Shown: positions 23,729 to 35,020, numbered from the stretch's first letter. The stretch: 64,000 bases of DNA from Eucalyptus grandis (GCF_016545825.1 NC_052612.1:2542001-2606000), one strand, 5' to 3'. Program-made: numbers and translations. The notes: generated from the letters alone by a model not told the origin.

Positions 23729-24160
23729 TGTAAGAGTTTTTCTAATGTAGACTACATTAATTGATATTGTAATTTACCATTTTACGATATTGGTCTAAGC
23801 TGAAATAGAAAGTTTCTTAATTAATCTAATATGAGGTTAGCTAATGTCGACTGACTTGAGCTTAGCCCATAATGAAAAGGTCTAATTGGAAACTCTATAA
23901 ATAGTGCTCAAGTTTTTCCTATAACCCTAACACGCACAATCATTCTCATAAAGGAGCATTTACTAAGCCCTGAGGGTGAGAGACCATCTCATTGAGCCAG
24001 TGATGTAGAGGGCAATAGAGGAAAAGTTCTTGAGTTTGCATCGTCACTATTCCGCATCCAGAACGATGATCCAAATCAAGCTACGTAAATCTTTTTATAT
24101 GATTACATGTGTTCTTGATTCTAATTATGGAGATCTTGGGTTGCGCTTTCACGTCTTATA
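23729..24160 (+). repeat. 3' LTR of Copia element 1
   Basis: A 432-bp LTR starting TGTAAGAG and ending near CTTATA, followed by the target duplication GCTTC (24161-24165). It pairs with 12829-13259. The pair differs at many positions, including the border bases, so the insertion is old. Confidence 0.85.
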
Positions 24161-24165
24161 GCTTC

Positions 24166-24984
24166 TGCCATGTTCTCGCCACCCTCTGCCGCTCGTGATT
24201 AGTATGCTGGCGACCCTCCTTGCACAACGGTGCCCCCACAAGCCTCGGTCACTCGTAGCCCCGCCAATGCAGCTCTAGCCCTCGGACGCATCGATTTTCC
24301 GTTGACAGTTGTGTCAAACTCCCATTAAGGTAGTTTCCTAAATTACGTTTGATTTGAATATATTCAGCTACATAATTTGAGACATTACGATTCTAACCTG
24401 ATTTAACTTGGAGCGTTTCGCGTTTCCTGAATAGGTAGTTTTTTCGTTTGAATCGTTGCATATATATGTTTAATAATTGGGGTTTGGCACTAAAGATTGA
24501 ATCCTCAATTAATTTGGTTTCTTTATTTGGGCGTGGTGATTTTTAATATAATCTATGTATGATGTTATATTTAATATGTCGTTAGAATAGGAATAAAATA
24601 ATTTAAAAAAAAAAACTACATTGCTTTTAATGTTAGATTGTATTCGCATAAATTTCCTATTTTAGAATTATGTAGTAACTCAAGAAATCACCTAATTTAG
24701 ATTAGGATTTAATTTAAATAATTTCCTAATTTAAATTAGGTTATCAAGTAGATTTAAGCACTTTCCTATTTAAACTTACAAAGAAAATCTCAAAAATATT
24801 GCGTGCGTAACTCATAAAGAATTAGTTAGGTTCATAATATGCACCTCACATATTGCATGTCATTTAATGAATCACGTAGTTTAATATTAGTATGTTGATA
24901 GAAATCATATCATGTAAATAGGTTTAATTAATAATTGCATCTCATGCATTGCCTATATTTTAGATTTAAGCTCCATTTAAATCC
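24166..24984. other. AT-rich spacer between Copia element 1 and duplication unit C
   Basis: Apart from a GC-richer first 130 bases that continues the pre-insertion sequence, this is AT-rich. Around 24690-24780 it has short internal repeats ('cctaatttaaattagg', a perfect palindrome). No gene, RNA or element border was recognised. Confidence 0.4.
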
Positions 24985-25680
24985 ATTCCCAATCTAATTC
25001 TCAAAGAATAAAGATGTAAGCCATGTAATGTCTCTTGGGGAATACCCATGAGCCGATCGATGTTATAGGAAAAGCATTGTCGCCCTATTTTTTGCGAATC
25101 ATAAACTGGGAGATTAGACAATAATGATATGATGCATTAGTTCGTCGAAAATGGGATTATCAAATTTGATCAAGATCAACAAAGGGAAAATTGATTGACT
25201 AATGTTTCGGGTCATGTCCTGATAACCATAAAAAATCATATTCATGTGCATGATTGATAGGTCGAATGAGGCGTGGGACAAAGGGGAGATAGTTTCATGG
25301 AATGAGTGGATAACTAGAAAGGTACATTCGCATCTCCCCTTTGAAATTTGGCATCAAAAAATAGAAAATGAAAAGAAAGAGCAATTTCTTCTCAATCCAC
25401 TTTATTTTTCCGAGTCTTTCAAAGGCGAAAGCACTCTGTTGAGTTGATACTAACACTGATAGGCAATAGCTAGGGAGCAAATGGGATTAGAGATCCGAGT
25501 AGGGTCTATGTGTATCGATCCGTGCAATGCTATAGCTAATACATTAAATATCCCGCCTGGGGAGTATGTTCTGAACTATCAACAACCAAATAAGATCCAC
25601 AGCGTTGACCAGTCCTTATATATTTTGAAGATCTTTCGGACTAAAAACCAAAAAACATGCCCCATCTAGGGTTGTATGCA
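24985..25680. repeat. 3' flank of duplication unit C
   Basis: Parallels 5156-6088 and 38828-39432: 'cattcccaatctaattc', 'gagccgatcgatgtta', 'gcgaatcataaactgggag' and 'tgatcaagatcaacaaagggaaaa'. The 5' half is well aligned; after about 25400 similarity fades. No gene. Confidence 0.75.
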
Positions 25681-26755
25681 CAACCAAAATGAGTTATCAA
25701 CAGCCAAATAAAAGCAAGAAGCTCTCCACTTTTGCTCAGCACCAGTGCGTATGCATGCCTCGCCCTTAATATGACATGCTACATATGACAGCATCTCTAT
25801 CTACACTCTGCTTTTCTCCTTCCACTTCATATCCCCCCGAGCCTTTCCATCTTTTTTACCAATTCGAGCCCCTCCCCAAGCGTGGGTATCCCATGGAAGT
25901 TTTCGGGAGGAATATAACACAATTTATTGCATAGCTCCTCCACATTTTTGGCCGCATCACTGATGTGGAACGATAGTTTGTTCAGCATCTCCGTAATTTG
26001 GGCAACGCCTGCAATAGCAGACACCTCGTTGTACTGAATAAGTGAAATATACATGACGTCAGAGAGGGTCTTATTGAATTCCCTTTCCTCATTTCTGGCT
26101 GTCGATTTCTCTTTGTTGTACCATTCCAATAGCAAGATACCAACTTATAATGCTGCTCTTGTATTAGTCTCGGTGACATGAGGCAAAAAATAGCTAAAAT
26201 ATACCTTGAGTTGTATACTCCGGAGAAACAGATCACCTCTGGCCTCACATATCTTCCTCATATCTGTTGAAGTTTCTGCATCCATTGAAGTTTCCGCATA
26301 CCTGAATTTATGTCTAACCTCATTAAAGATAAACATCCATAGCTTTTTAATAAAGGGATTCTTGATCACATGGTAAGTATTCGCAATCATTAATCTTCCC
26401 CTCGAACCACAGAGTCCCGCAATTATCTCTCTAGCTTGATGGAAATAAGAGATTATCTTCTCAACCATACACGACGGAAAATTGAAGATAATAGAAAAAG
26501 CGACAATGCCCCAGCTCCAATCACACTTATACATCTTTCTCAGACTCTCCTTCAAGAACTCGGACAAAAGGTTGCAAGTAGAGATGGATGTTGACCACCT
26601 TCAAAATATGAATGGTGTATCTAAGATTGCATACACATCATAAGCATTAGGCTTTGGTTCACATGTGGCGAATTGGGGCTTCCTCAAATTATCCATGGCG
26701 GATATCAACTTGTTTAGAAATGAGTCTAGTTTAGACAATTCTGTGTGGTACCACT

Positions 26756-28004
26756 AGAGGTGGCAAATGGGTCCTGAAAATGGGTCGACCCATATTTGAC
26801 CCATTTAACCCATTTTGACCCATATTCTTGTAATGTAAATCTAGTGACCCATACCCGACCCGACCCATATCCGACCCATACTTGACCCAACCCGTATTGC
26901 TAAAACCTATTTATTGTTAAAACATTTTTATGTAATACAAATTTTTTAACAATTTTTATGCAATACAAATTTTATGGAAAATTTGTATAGTTCTTTTAAA
27001 ATATTATTGAAAAATCGAATTTTTAATTTTTTTAATATAATTTTTAATTTTTTAAATATAATTTTTAATTTTTTTAAAAATATAATTTTTATTTTTTAAA
27101 AATATATTTTTTATTTTTTATTTTTTATTTTTTATTTTTTATTTTTTTCTTTTCTTTTTTTTTCTTCTCCTTCGCCGGCCACCGGCCATGACGACACTCG
27201 GCAATCGGCCACAAAGCGAGATTGAGCTCGCCGGCGTAAGGCGGGGCTCGATCTCGCCGATCCGGCGAGGCCGAGGCCCGTTCGACGCCGCCGAGCTCAA
27301 GCCTCGCCGATCGTCGGCAAGGCCGAGACTCACCAAATCTGGCGAGGCTCGAGCTCGCCGACGTCGGGCGAGGCCTCGCCTCGCAGATTCGGCGAGTCTC
27401 GAGCTCGCCGACGCCGGGCGGGCCTCGCCCGCCAACTGGGCAAGATCGAGCCTCGCCCGACGCCGACAAGCTCGAGCCTCGCCAGATCCGGCGAGTCTCG
27501 GCCTCACCGACGACCGGGCGAGGCTCGAGACTCGCCCGGCCGAGGCCGAGCCTCCCGGATCCGGCAAGGTATGAGCTCGCCGACGTCGGGCGAGGCCTCG
27601 GCCTCGCCAATCTAGCGAGGCTTGTCGCCGACCACCGGTAAAGAATGAAGAAAAAGAAAGAAAGAAAAAAAAAAAAATTGAAATATGAAAAATAATTATA
27701 ATTTCGATTTTTTATTAAAAAAATTATAAATTTAAAAAAGCCAAGGGTTTAAACTTTAAAATGAGTTTCCTTATAACCCATTTAGACTATTTCTTTTTGT
27801 GTTTTACATTCATTGACCCATTTATGACCCATATTTAACTTTCACTTGACCCATATTTAACCTTCACTTAACCCATTTCTGACCCATATTTAACCTTCAC
27901 TTAACCCATTTCTGACCCATATTTAACTTTCACTTGACCCATATATGACCCATTTAACTAAAAATGGGTTATAATATAGGTTTTTGACCCATATTGCCAG
28001 CTCT
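26756..28004. mobile_element. hAT-type non-autonomous element with GC-rich core
   Basis: A 1,249-bp element. Termini are AGAGGTGGCAA and, inverted, AGAGCTGGCAA. It is flanked by 8-bp near-duplications GTACCACT (26748-26755) and ATACCACT (28005-28012). The empty site is readable in copies A and B of the DUF4220 gene. GACCCAT words repeat densely near both ends (26790-26890; 27810-27960). An AT/T-rich tract leads into a GC-rich core at 27171-27635, made of reiterated 'gcgaggctcgagc'-like words, and a purine tract follows. No transposase. Long open frames in the core are compositional artefacts. Confidence 0.85.
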
Positions 28005-28140
28005 ATACCACTTAATTTTGGCAACAGTCCAATCAAGGAAAACGAGCATGAACAGAGCAATCACATCAAGAGCCATCCCCTCGAAAAGAAGGGAATAAGT
28101 AATTTCCACAACGAGTTTAGGGAGGGGATGCTTTTTCAAG

Positions 28141-31100
28141 TGTCACACCCCGGACCTTATCCTTGCCACTAGAATGCAACAACCACTTCGTTGGGATTAA
28201 TTTCCAATATCCCAGGAGGCATCGCCATCCCATTGATTTTTATCTTTGAATTAAGCACATGCGAAAGCGTGCAACTCAATCACCCAATAATCAACAACAA
28301 CAAACAAATAGTAAAGAAAACACACATATACTACACAACTTATATATGCTTCATTAATATAATCGAAACGATTCATTTACAAGTCCATTTCTTCAGGGCC
28401 ATTCCGATTAACGCCCCACAAAGAGATATGGGGGAGGGGTTTACAAGTTTCAAGTTGAGCCTATCTCATCGAGCAAGACATAAGCAAAAGTAGCTCCCTT
28501 GCGAGAACCTGCCACATAAGCATCACCTACTGATCTATCTAGTGGGCCGGCGTCTTCGTCCAATCCGGGCGGACCATAGAACCCACGAAGAGGTTCGAAG
28601 AGATCCCTATCGAACAATGGATACCAAGCTTGGTAACTATGGGGGACGAGATCGCGATAGCCTTCATCTACCCAGACAATGGTAGCGATCCTTCGAAATG
28701 CGGGATCCTCTCTAAACACATCCATAACCGTAACCTCCATGCTCATGGGTACACCAAATTTTATGAACCGAGTGGGTAGTGGATCCATACCTATTGGCCT
28801 GGAAAAGGTTAAACAACAACAAATGGGTTGAAAACTCAATAAGTAAATAACCTAAGTCTCGTATAGGTGGATGCTTTGCATCGAAACCTTATGATTACCT
28901 GACCCAAGCATGTCGATGCCAGATCAATAATAAAGCCTATGCTTTGCCTTAACTATGAACATGAAGAAACTCATCCTCAACCCGAACATCCATCCTATCA
29001 AAAACTACAAGGTATCCCATACTCATGAAACTTCTAAACATGTCAATTAATAACTTCAACCATGTACACGTGTTTCTCAAAACCTAAATAATGGCATAAA
29101 AATTCACACGTGCCACATATAGTGCAATTAATAGCCAATAATATTCTCACGTGTCAAACACTAACTTCTAATATATCACCATGAGACTGAACTAACGACT
29201 TCCAGAACATTCACATACCTCTCACGTCAAAAGTAACGACAATTATAACATGCACGTGCCTTCTAAGTCACTAAAAATGACAATTAAATTATACACGCGT
29301 CTTACACATCTCTTATAAAGCCATATCAAACATGCACGAGCCTTTAATTAACTTTCAAAGTATGCACGTAACACTGAAATGCTTTGCACATATTTAGCGT
29401 CTTGAGAATCACATAATACCCCATAATTTTATGCCATCTCGAGTCCAATTATTAATCACACATAACCGAAACCTTCCTGCTCTTCCAGAAACCTTTGGGA
29501 CATCATCTCGCCCTATTGAACACAGCATCCGAATTCCCATTGGGCATTCTTTCGGGCATCGTTCCGTAATCATCCCCGTGAGTGGCAATTGGAAACCTCA
29601 GGGTATCGCCCTTCGGCGTCTCTCGATGGTAACATCGTCCCCCGAAACCTTCAGTTACGGAATCCCTCGTGTGACCATACAAATTAAGCATGCAACTAGT
29701 TTTATCTTCCACTTTAGTCAAGGTATGAGTGCCCCAAGGACGTGCCAAGCGATGTGTAACTCCTGACCTATCGGAAATGCATCGATCCAATATGCCAAGC
29801 ACAAAACAAGAATCGTGGATTGAACAATTACATTCGAGTACTAACCTAAATCAAACCCGGATCGGACAATACGCCTCAATATCGCCTAACCAAGAGAGTG
29901 ACCCGGCCAGCGTACTTCCAAGTACGTACAAAAACCAACGCAATTCTAGCTTCGGAAGCTCAATGTGGTTTCAAGCATTGACCATGACACGGACTTCTAT
30001 GTGCGATGACCACATCCATATTGCAATAAAAATTCTTGGCAATCAAACCTAGTAGCAACACATATTAAGGATTCTACCAACAATAGTCATGACATACAAT
30101 AAATTACATCACATAATGCTTATATAACCAACCATAACAATCAAACATAAAGATTAAGCCTAAGTATCGATAACGTACAGTCCACAAACAACAATCACGG
30201 CAATCTTTCTAATCCGAGCAATAACCTGAGCCTAAACAGATCATTTCTACTAATCACACGAACCCGAACAACTTCGATGACCACATACTTACTCCTCGCC
30301 TATATTCAAACCTTATAGTTCAAGCATATTATGAACAAAACATATAATATTAATCACATGAGCTTCTCTACCTAGGATAGCTCTAACAACACTAGAACCA
30401 AACCTAAATCGAGTTACGTAACGCAACGGCCTAGCCGAGTTTAAGGAATCTACTTATAAAAATCAGAACACGGGATACACAAATGACGAATGGACAGTGG
30501 CGTGAGGGCGACGGCTTGAGATGGCCGACAATGGCGAACGGCAAGACGACGTGAGGATGGCGGTGCAACAGCGGCAATAGCGACGGCACAGCAGCAACGA
30601 CGGCAGACAATGCAGCGGTGACGGTGCAACGACAAACAGACGAGTGACAAGCGGGCGAAAAAGGGAGAGGGAGAAGGGGGAGAAGGGGTCAGCCAAGTGA
30701 GTGAGAGAGAGACAGAGAGAAAGGAGAGAGAAAGAAGAGAACTTAAGGAAGAAAGAGAAGAAATGAGGAGTTGGGTATCTATCAAGCATTTAATGCAAGG
30801 TTGCATTAGTATCCTTAGTCCATGATTACCCTCTTGGCTTCAATGACAAGAAGCAATCTCCACCCTTGACTTAATCAATCTTGTCATTCAAGTTCCATGT
30901 CCAATAATGCACATATTTCAAGAGCAACTAGCCTAGTTGCACCAACTAAATTTGCTCTGCCTCCTTGTTTCTCTCTAAAGTGATGCTTTTTCTCTCTAAA
31001 GTGATGCTTACACCCTTGAAGAATAGCCATTTGATTTTGGTCTCACCCAATTTCATTTCAAGAAGTGAAATTGATCTCATCTTTAGGTCTACTAAAGTCT

Positions 31101-31766
31101 ATTTCATCAAATTGGCACATTTCTCCAATTAATGCGCTAATGGGCTCACTAATATCATTTCAATTGAATAGGAATGTCTTGACAGCATCTACAATCGATA
31201 TCCGTAATCGAATCGGGGTTTGTGGCGAAGTTTTGATCGAAAATGGCCTTAACGTGCCCTACGCGAATTTGGGCGGCATTGGTTGAGCTCACGCAGCCAA
31301 ACTCGAACTGAGTTCGACGCATGTTCAGGGTTTTACGCGTCTTTTATTTGAGCTTGGTCGATCCATGAATGACCCTGCGATTGTCATGTAATTGAGTAGG
31401 ATTGATCAACTTGTCCTGAACTCACGGTCGTTCAGAATGGGATCAACATCTTTCACAAATGGTACATTGACCATGCTGCGTCATCCACGACTGACATATA
31501 CTTGAGCTGAATCGATCTATACCCATTTATTAATCGACTTATGACAACACACGAACGCCCACAGCAATCCTTATGGTCGAATGGTCCTTTCTTGGTCGAA
31601 CGCTCGATCTATCGCAACCCTAATCTTGAGTCGCCTCGCCCCTAATCAACTAGTTAGCTCGTGAACGATACCTAGGGTTGAGTCACAACCTATCCTTGTT
31701 ACTAGCATACTGATCCTTAGTCCATTCCTCGCAGTCTAGATAGGGGTCCGAATCAAGGATGTCACA
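28141..31766. mobile_element. 3.6-kb probable solo LTR (Gypsy-like) or non-autonomous LTR element
   Basis: Starts TGTCACACCCCGG and ends GGATGTCACA. It is flanked by a perfect 5-bp target duplication TCAAG (28136-28140; 31767-31771). Deleting it restores the DUF4220 alignment. No second LTR copy, primer site, polypurine tract or pol domain is seen inside, which suggests a solo LTR left by recombination from an element with very long LTRs (Tat/Ogre-like sizes). Internally there is a minus-strand open frame (28839-28450), a purine-rich GAGAGA tract (30650-30760) and AT-rich segments. Confidence 0.7.
28450..28839 (-). CDS. 129-codon ORF inside the large LTR, unknown
   Basis: An uninterrupted frame of 129 codons with ordinary composition, quite unlike the low-complexity frames elsewhere. 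It contains 'DPLPTRFIKFGVPMSMEVTVMD' (seen at about residues 19-40) and a 'YGPPGLDEDAGPLD' stretch, with no cysteine cluster, signal or membrane segment. No family is recognised. It may be a conserved element-encoded peptide, or an exon-like captured fragment. The start at 28839 is simply the first Met. Transcription is not shown. Confidence 0.3.
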   Translation of the reverse strand: MSFQPICCCLTFSRPIGMDPLPTRFIKFGVPMSMEVTVMDVFREDPAFRRIATIVWVDEGYRDLVPHSYQAWYPLFDRDLFEPLRGFYGPPGLDEDAGPLDRSVGDAYVAGSRKGATFAYVLLDEIGST

Positions 31767-32187
31767 TCAAGAGATTAAATAGGACGAAAGCCAGCACAAG
31801 GTTAGTGAAGGCTATGAAGCAAAAAATGTAGCCCCACTTGGAACATATTACCAATGCTTTTGTGTATAGCATCTCATACATCAATTGGAGTTCGATTGAT
31901 ATCACCCTCAACACATCCGTCATGAAAACGGTGAGAAATATTCTCTACTTCTTTCACGTACATGAATTTGAACATGAGATCTTCGATAAAAACCTTAAAC
32001 ATTTTTAAAAATTAGTAAGCATGATTTACCACAATACTCTCTGCAAGCTTTGCTTCTTCATCATTATAGTACCCTTTCCCCGGAGGATTGAGTTCTCTAG
32101 TCAAATTATTAGTAGGAGACAAGTAAGTGAGAACATCAATTTCTTGAGCCTCGGGAGGCTTGAGAGATTAGAGGCTCAAGAGATTAA

Positions 32188-33291
32188 GGGCATGTTTGGT
32201 AACCGGCCAAACAACGCTAGATTCTATTCTTTTGTTCACGGGAGTAGTTTTGCAACAGAATCGCATTTGGTAAAATTTTTGTTCCCAGGAATAGATTTGG
32301 AGTAGAATCAAAAATTAAAAATTTAAAAAAAAAAGTTGATTTTCTAGAATCAAGTCTACCTATTTTTTTCTTTTTCTCCTCTTTCTTCTTGTTTTTCTTC
32401 CTCTCTCTTGTTCTTCAAGTCCGCCGCCGCCGCCATTTCCGTCGCCGCCACCATTGCCGTCCGTCGCCACCGCCACCCCCCACCGATTGCTGCCGTCCGC
32501 CGCCAGTTGCTAGCAGCTCGCCCAGCCACCGGAGAGGCCAGGCGAGCTCGCCGGCGCCTCGCCCAACCGCCAACGAGGCCTGGCGTGCTCGCCGGAGGCT
32601 CGCCCAGCCCACCGTGAGCCTTGCCTAGATCCGGTGAGGCCAAGCTTGCCTAGCCGCTGGCGGGGCTCGACCTCGCCCAACCAAGGCTCAATCGAGCCTC
32701 GCCCAACCGCCGGCAAGGCTTGGCCGACGAGGCACAACCCCGCCGAGGGCCGGCAACACTCCGGTGAGGTCACCGGCCCTCATCCGGTCGGTCGCCGATC
32801 GTCCCAAGGCCGGCAACCGGCGACCGGCCACCTTGAAGAAGAAGAAGAAGAAGAAGAAGAATAAGGGGAGGAAGAAAGGAAAATAATAAAAAAATAAAAA
32901 TGATTTGAAGTAGGAATTGAAATTTTGCTACATATAGAATACATATTTAATTTTGTATTTTAATTTATTATTTAGTATTTATATTTATAGTTTATACTAT
33001 AGTTTATTATTTACTATTTAATAAAAATTTGATTAGTTAATATTTTTATTACTTAGTATAAATACAATTAATCAATAGAATTTATATGATTTGATAAAAT
33101 TTTAGAATTGGAATAGAAATTTTATGTAGTTACCAAACACATTTCTATTATTTTTCTATTCCGAATCAAAAATTTTGTGCGCAGTTACCAAACGCATTCT
33201 TTTGCAGAAATTGTTTCCGGAAACAAAATCAAAAAGAATCATTTATAATTAGACATTGTTCTCGGGAACAGAATGTTTACCAAAAGCGCCC
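32188..33291. mobile_element. PIF/Harbinger-like non-autonomous element with GC-rich core
   Basis: A 1,104-bp element. It begins GGGCATGTTTGGTAAC, its end read inward is GGGCGCTTTTGGTAAAC, and it is flanked by TAA on both sides (32185-32187; 33292-33294). A 3-bp TWA duplication and a GGGC..TTTGGTAA terminus fit PIF/Harbinger (Tourist-like). The core (32410-32830) is GC-rich with 'gccgccgcc' and 'cctcgcccaaccgcc' words, preceded by a pyrimidine tract and followed by (GAA)n. Subterminal copies of 'taccaaacgcatt' occur near 33185. No transposase. Confidence 0.8.
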
Positions 33292-33425
33292 TAAGTGCCA
33301 ATATCCTCTGCACATTTTTTATGACTCTGGCAAACAACACCAACATCATTGGAAAGTACTTGCACAAAAACATAAATGGAAGTACCGACTTGGAAAATGA
33401 GATTGAACAAGTGCCATCTCCAAAG

Positions 33426-34129
33426 GGTGCGTTCAATAATCATTTTATTCTCGGGAACAATTTCTGCTCGAAATGACTTTTTCTAATTCTATTCTTTGTA
33501 CGAGTTTTGAACATTTGAAAACATTTGATAACTGAACAAACTTTCTATTCCTAGAATAAAAATTCGTTTGGTACAACACTCAAATTCTTTTGTAACTTAG
33601 AACTTCTTTGAACTTTTAAATAATTTTATTAATTTTTTTCACTTTTTTATTCTTTTCTTGTCTTTCTTTCCTTTTCTTCTTCTTCTTCTTCTTCCTTTCG
33701 CCGGTCACCGCCTCGGCGATGGCCAATAGCCTCACCGGAGCCTCGCTGGGGCCTTGCCAACGACTAGGCGAGGCTCAACCTCACCTAATCGCCATGAGGT
33801 CGGCCTTGCCATGGCCCGGCAACGCCGACCTCGCAATGGCTGGGCAAGGTTAAGCCTCGGCCTAGCCGGGGCCAACGACCGGCAAAAGGAAAAAAAGAAG
33901 TAAAGGAAAAGAACATAAGAATATAGGGAAAAAATAAGCTTGATTCTGGAGTTGTTCTTAGGAATAAAGAATCAACTTTTTTTTTAAAAAAAAAATTGTT
34001 CCAAATCTAATCCCAAGAATAAATTTGTTCCCGGCAAAAAAAAAAATTACCAAATGGATTTTTATTCTTTTTTATTCCAGAGAACAAAAAAATTAACTTA
34101 GACACTATTTGGCCAGTTACCAAGCGGGG
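33426..34129. mobile_element. non-autonomous DNA element with GC-rich core, family uncertain
   Basis: A 704-bp insertion in DUF4220 copy C, defined by comparison with copies A and B and by the flanking 6-mer CCAAAG (33420-33425; 34130-34135). Terminal similarity is weak (GGTGCGTTCAATAA against CCCCGCTTGGTAAC read inward). The interior has a (TTC)n tract, a GC-rich core (33695-33890) and a purine-rich tail. Non-coding. Confidence 0.65.
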
Positions 34130-34439
34130 CCAAAGTGAGCTATCTTCCAAAGAGAAGGCAGTGATAGTGTCTAGCCTGCCAAGATGTAACAAAAGAAATG
34201 AGGCCCAAAAATACTTGAAATGCACCATCTATTTCAGCTATATAAGCACACGAATTGCCTTGGTTGTGAGAGATGCAGCCAATCCTATATAAAACTACCG
34301 AGCCAACCATCAAATAGGCCAACCACAAGAAGAAAATGATGCGGTGGTTCGCTATTTTATTTCTAAGGGTGCAAATAGAATAATAAAAACCTAAAGCGAG
34401 AGGCTCAGTATAACGGATGACGTGGCATGCATGTACCAA

Positions 34440-35020
34440 TATCCAATTAGATCTTCACACGTGACTATTGACGTGGAAATTTAAAAAATTAATTTTTTCT
34501 CTTTTCCCCCTCCATCTTCAACCTCTGCTCAGCCTGGGCTTGGCTATCTCCACCACCCAAGCTGCCGCCGCCACCATCCTTGAGCCATCGCCCCACCGTG
34601 TCTGTGGCAAAGCTGTTGAGCTTGTCACCGGTAGCCATGGACGAGCCAAGACTCGAGCTCAAAGCTATTGAGCAGCAAACCAAATCTGGCTGTTGAGTGA
34701 CGGTATCGTTATCTAGGTCGACCTCCGCGTCCACCCTCTCTATTGTCCCGAAGGTTGAGCGACAGACGAGGAGCACAGAGCAATGGGCTCCATGTCCATG
34801 GCCATGAGCGACAGCAACCTCCACATCCACCCTCTTTGTCATCCCGGCGGCAGATTAAAGACACAGAGCAATGGACTCGCGGCCAAGACTCCAAATTCAG
34901 AGCCATGGCCATGAGTGATGACCGACCTCCGCGTCCACCCTTTCTGTCGTCCCGGTGGCTAAGCGGCAGATTTCCAGATGCTGAGCAGTGGGCTCACGGC
35001 CATGGCTCCAAATTATGGCC
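34440..35020. repeat. captured-looking segment with degenerate tandem repeat
   Basis: No gene. From about 34715 to 35010, three imperfect copies of a unit of roughly 100-110 bp follow each other. They are marked by 'cgaccTCCGCGTCCACCCT', 'ATTGTCCCG/CATCCCGG/GTCCCGG', 'cagagcaatGGGCTC/GGACTC' and 'CATGGCCATGAG'. The left edge (from 34415, 'ggatgacgtggcatgc') and 37405-37450 ('cacgccacgtcagc...aacgtggcac') contain similar ACGTGGC words in opposite orientation. They could be the ends of one larger inserted element that now spans the Copia 2 relic. Confidence 0.45.

Larger units (their letters stand above)
12829..24160 (+). mobile_element. Ty1-copia retrotransposon 1 with nested pararetrovirus
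   Basis: An 11.3-kb element bounded by two LTRs (12829-13259; 23729-24160) and a perfect 5-bp target duplication GCTTC (12824-12828; 24161-24165). A purine-rich tract, GAGTGGGAGAA, ends at 23728. Pol order is integrase, RT, RNase H, so it is Copia type. Many stops make it non-functional. A caulimovirid-like fragment (about 14505-19180, opposite strand) is lodged inside, which explains the excess length over a normal 5-6 kb Copia element. Sequence at 13260-14500 probably represents the 5' internal leader and gag area, but no gag motif was recognised. Confidence 0.85.
25680..34425 (-). pseudogene. DUF4220/DUF594 membrane protein, copy C, split by four transposons
   Basis: Remnants of one intronless gene lie in five pieces that align in order with copy B: 34425-34136 (5' end, 'FFLWLAYLMVGSV' membrane region), 33419-33295, 32184-31772, 28135-28013 and 26747-25680 (C-terminal half). 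The gaps are four independent insertions with recognisable target duplications: an uncertain DNA element (33426-34129), a Harbinger-like element (32188-33291), a 3.6-kb LTR (28141-31766) and a hAT element (26756-28004). The coding pieces also carry frameshifts, for example between 26145 and 26135. The DUF594 end before 25700 is badly eroded. Non-functional. Confidence 0.85.

Noticed and set aside
27125..27610. Long overlapping open frames on both strands (up to 161 codons)
   Set aside because: They lie in the GC-rich core of a hAT element, are Ala/Arg/Gly/Pro/Ser-rich in every frame, and reflect absence of AT-rich stop codons and not coding.
30450..30806. Minus-strand 118-codon frame in the large LTR
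   Set aside because: Ser/Leu/Pro-rich translation of the GAGAGA tract; low complexity.
32356..32864. Six overlapping open frames in the Harbinger-like core
   Set aside because: Same compositional artefact; no frame is preferred and no domain is present.
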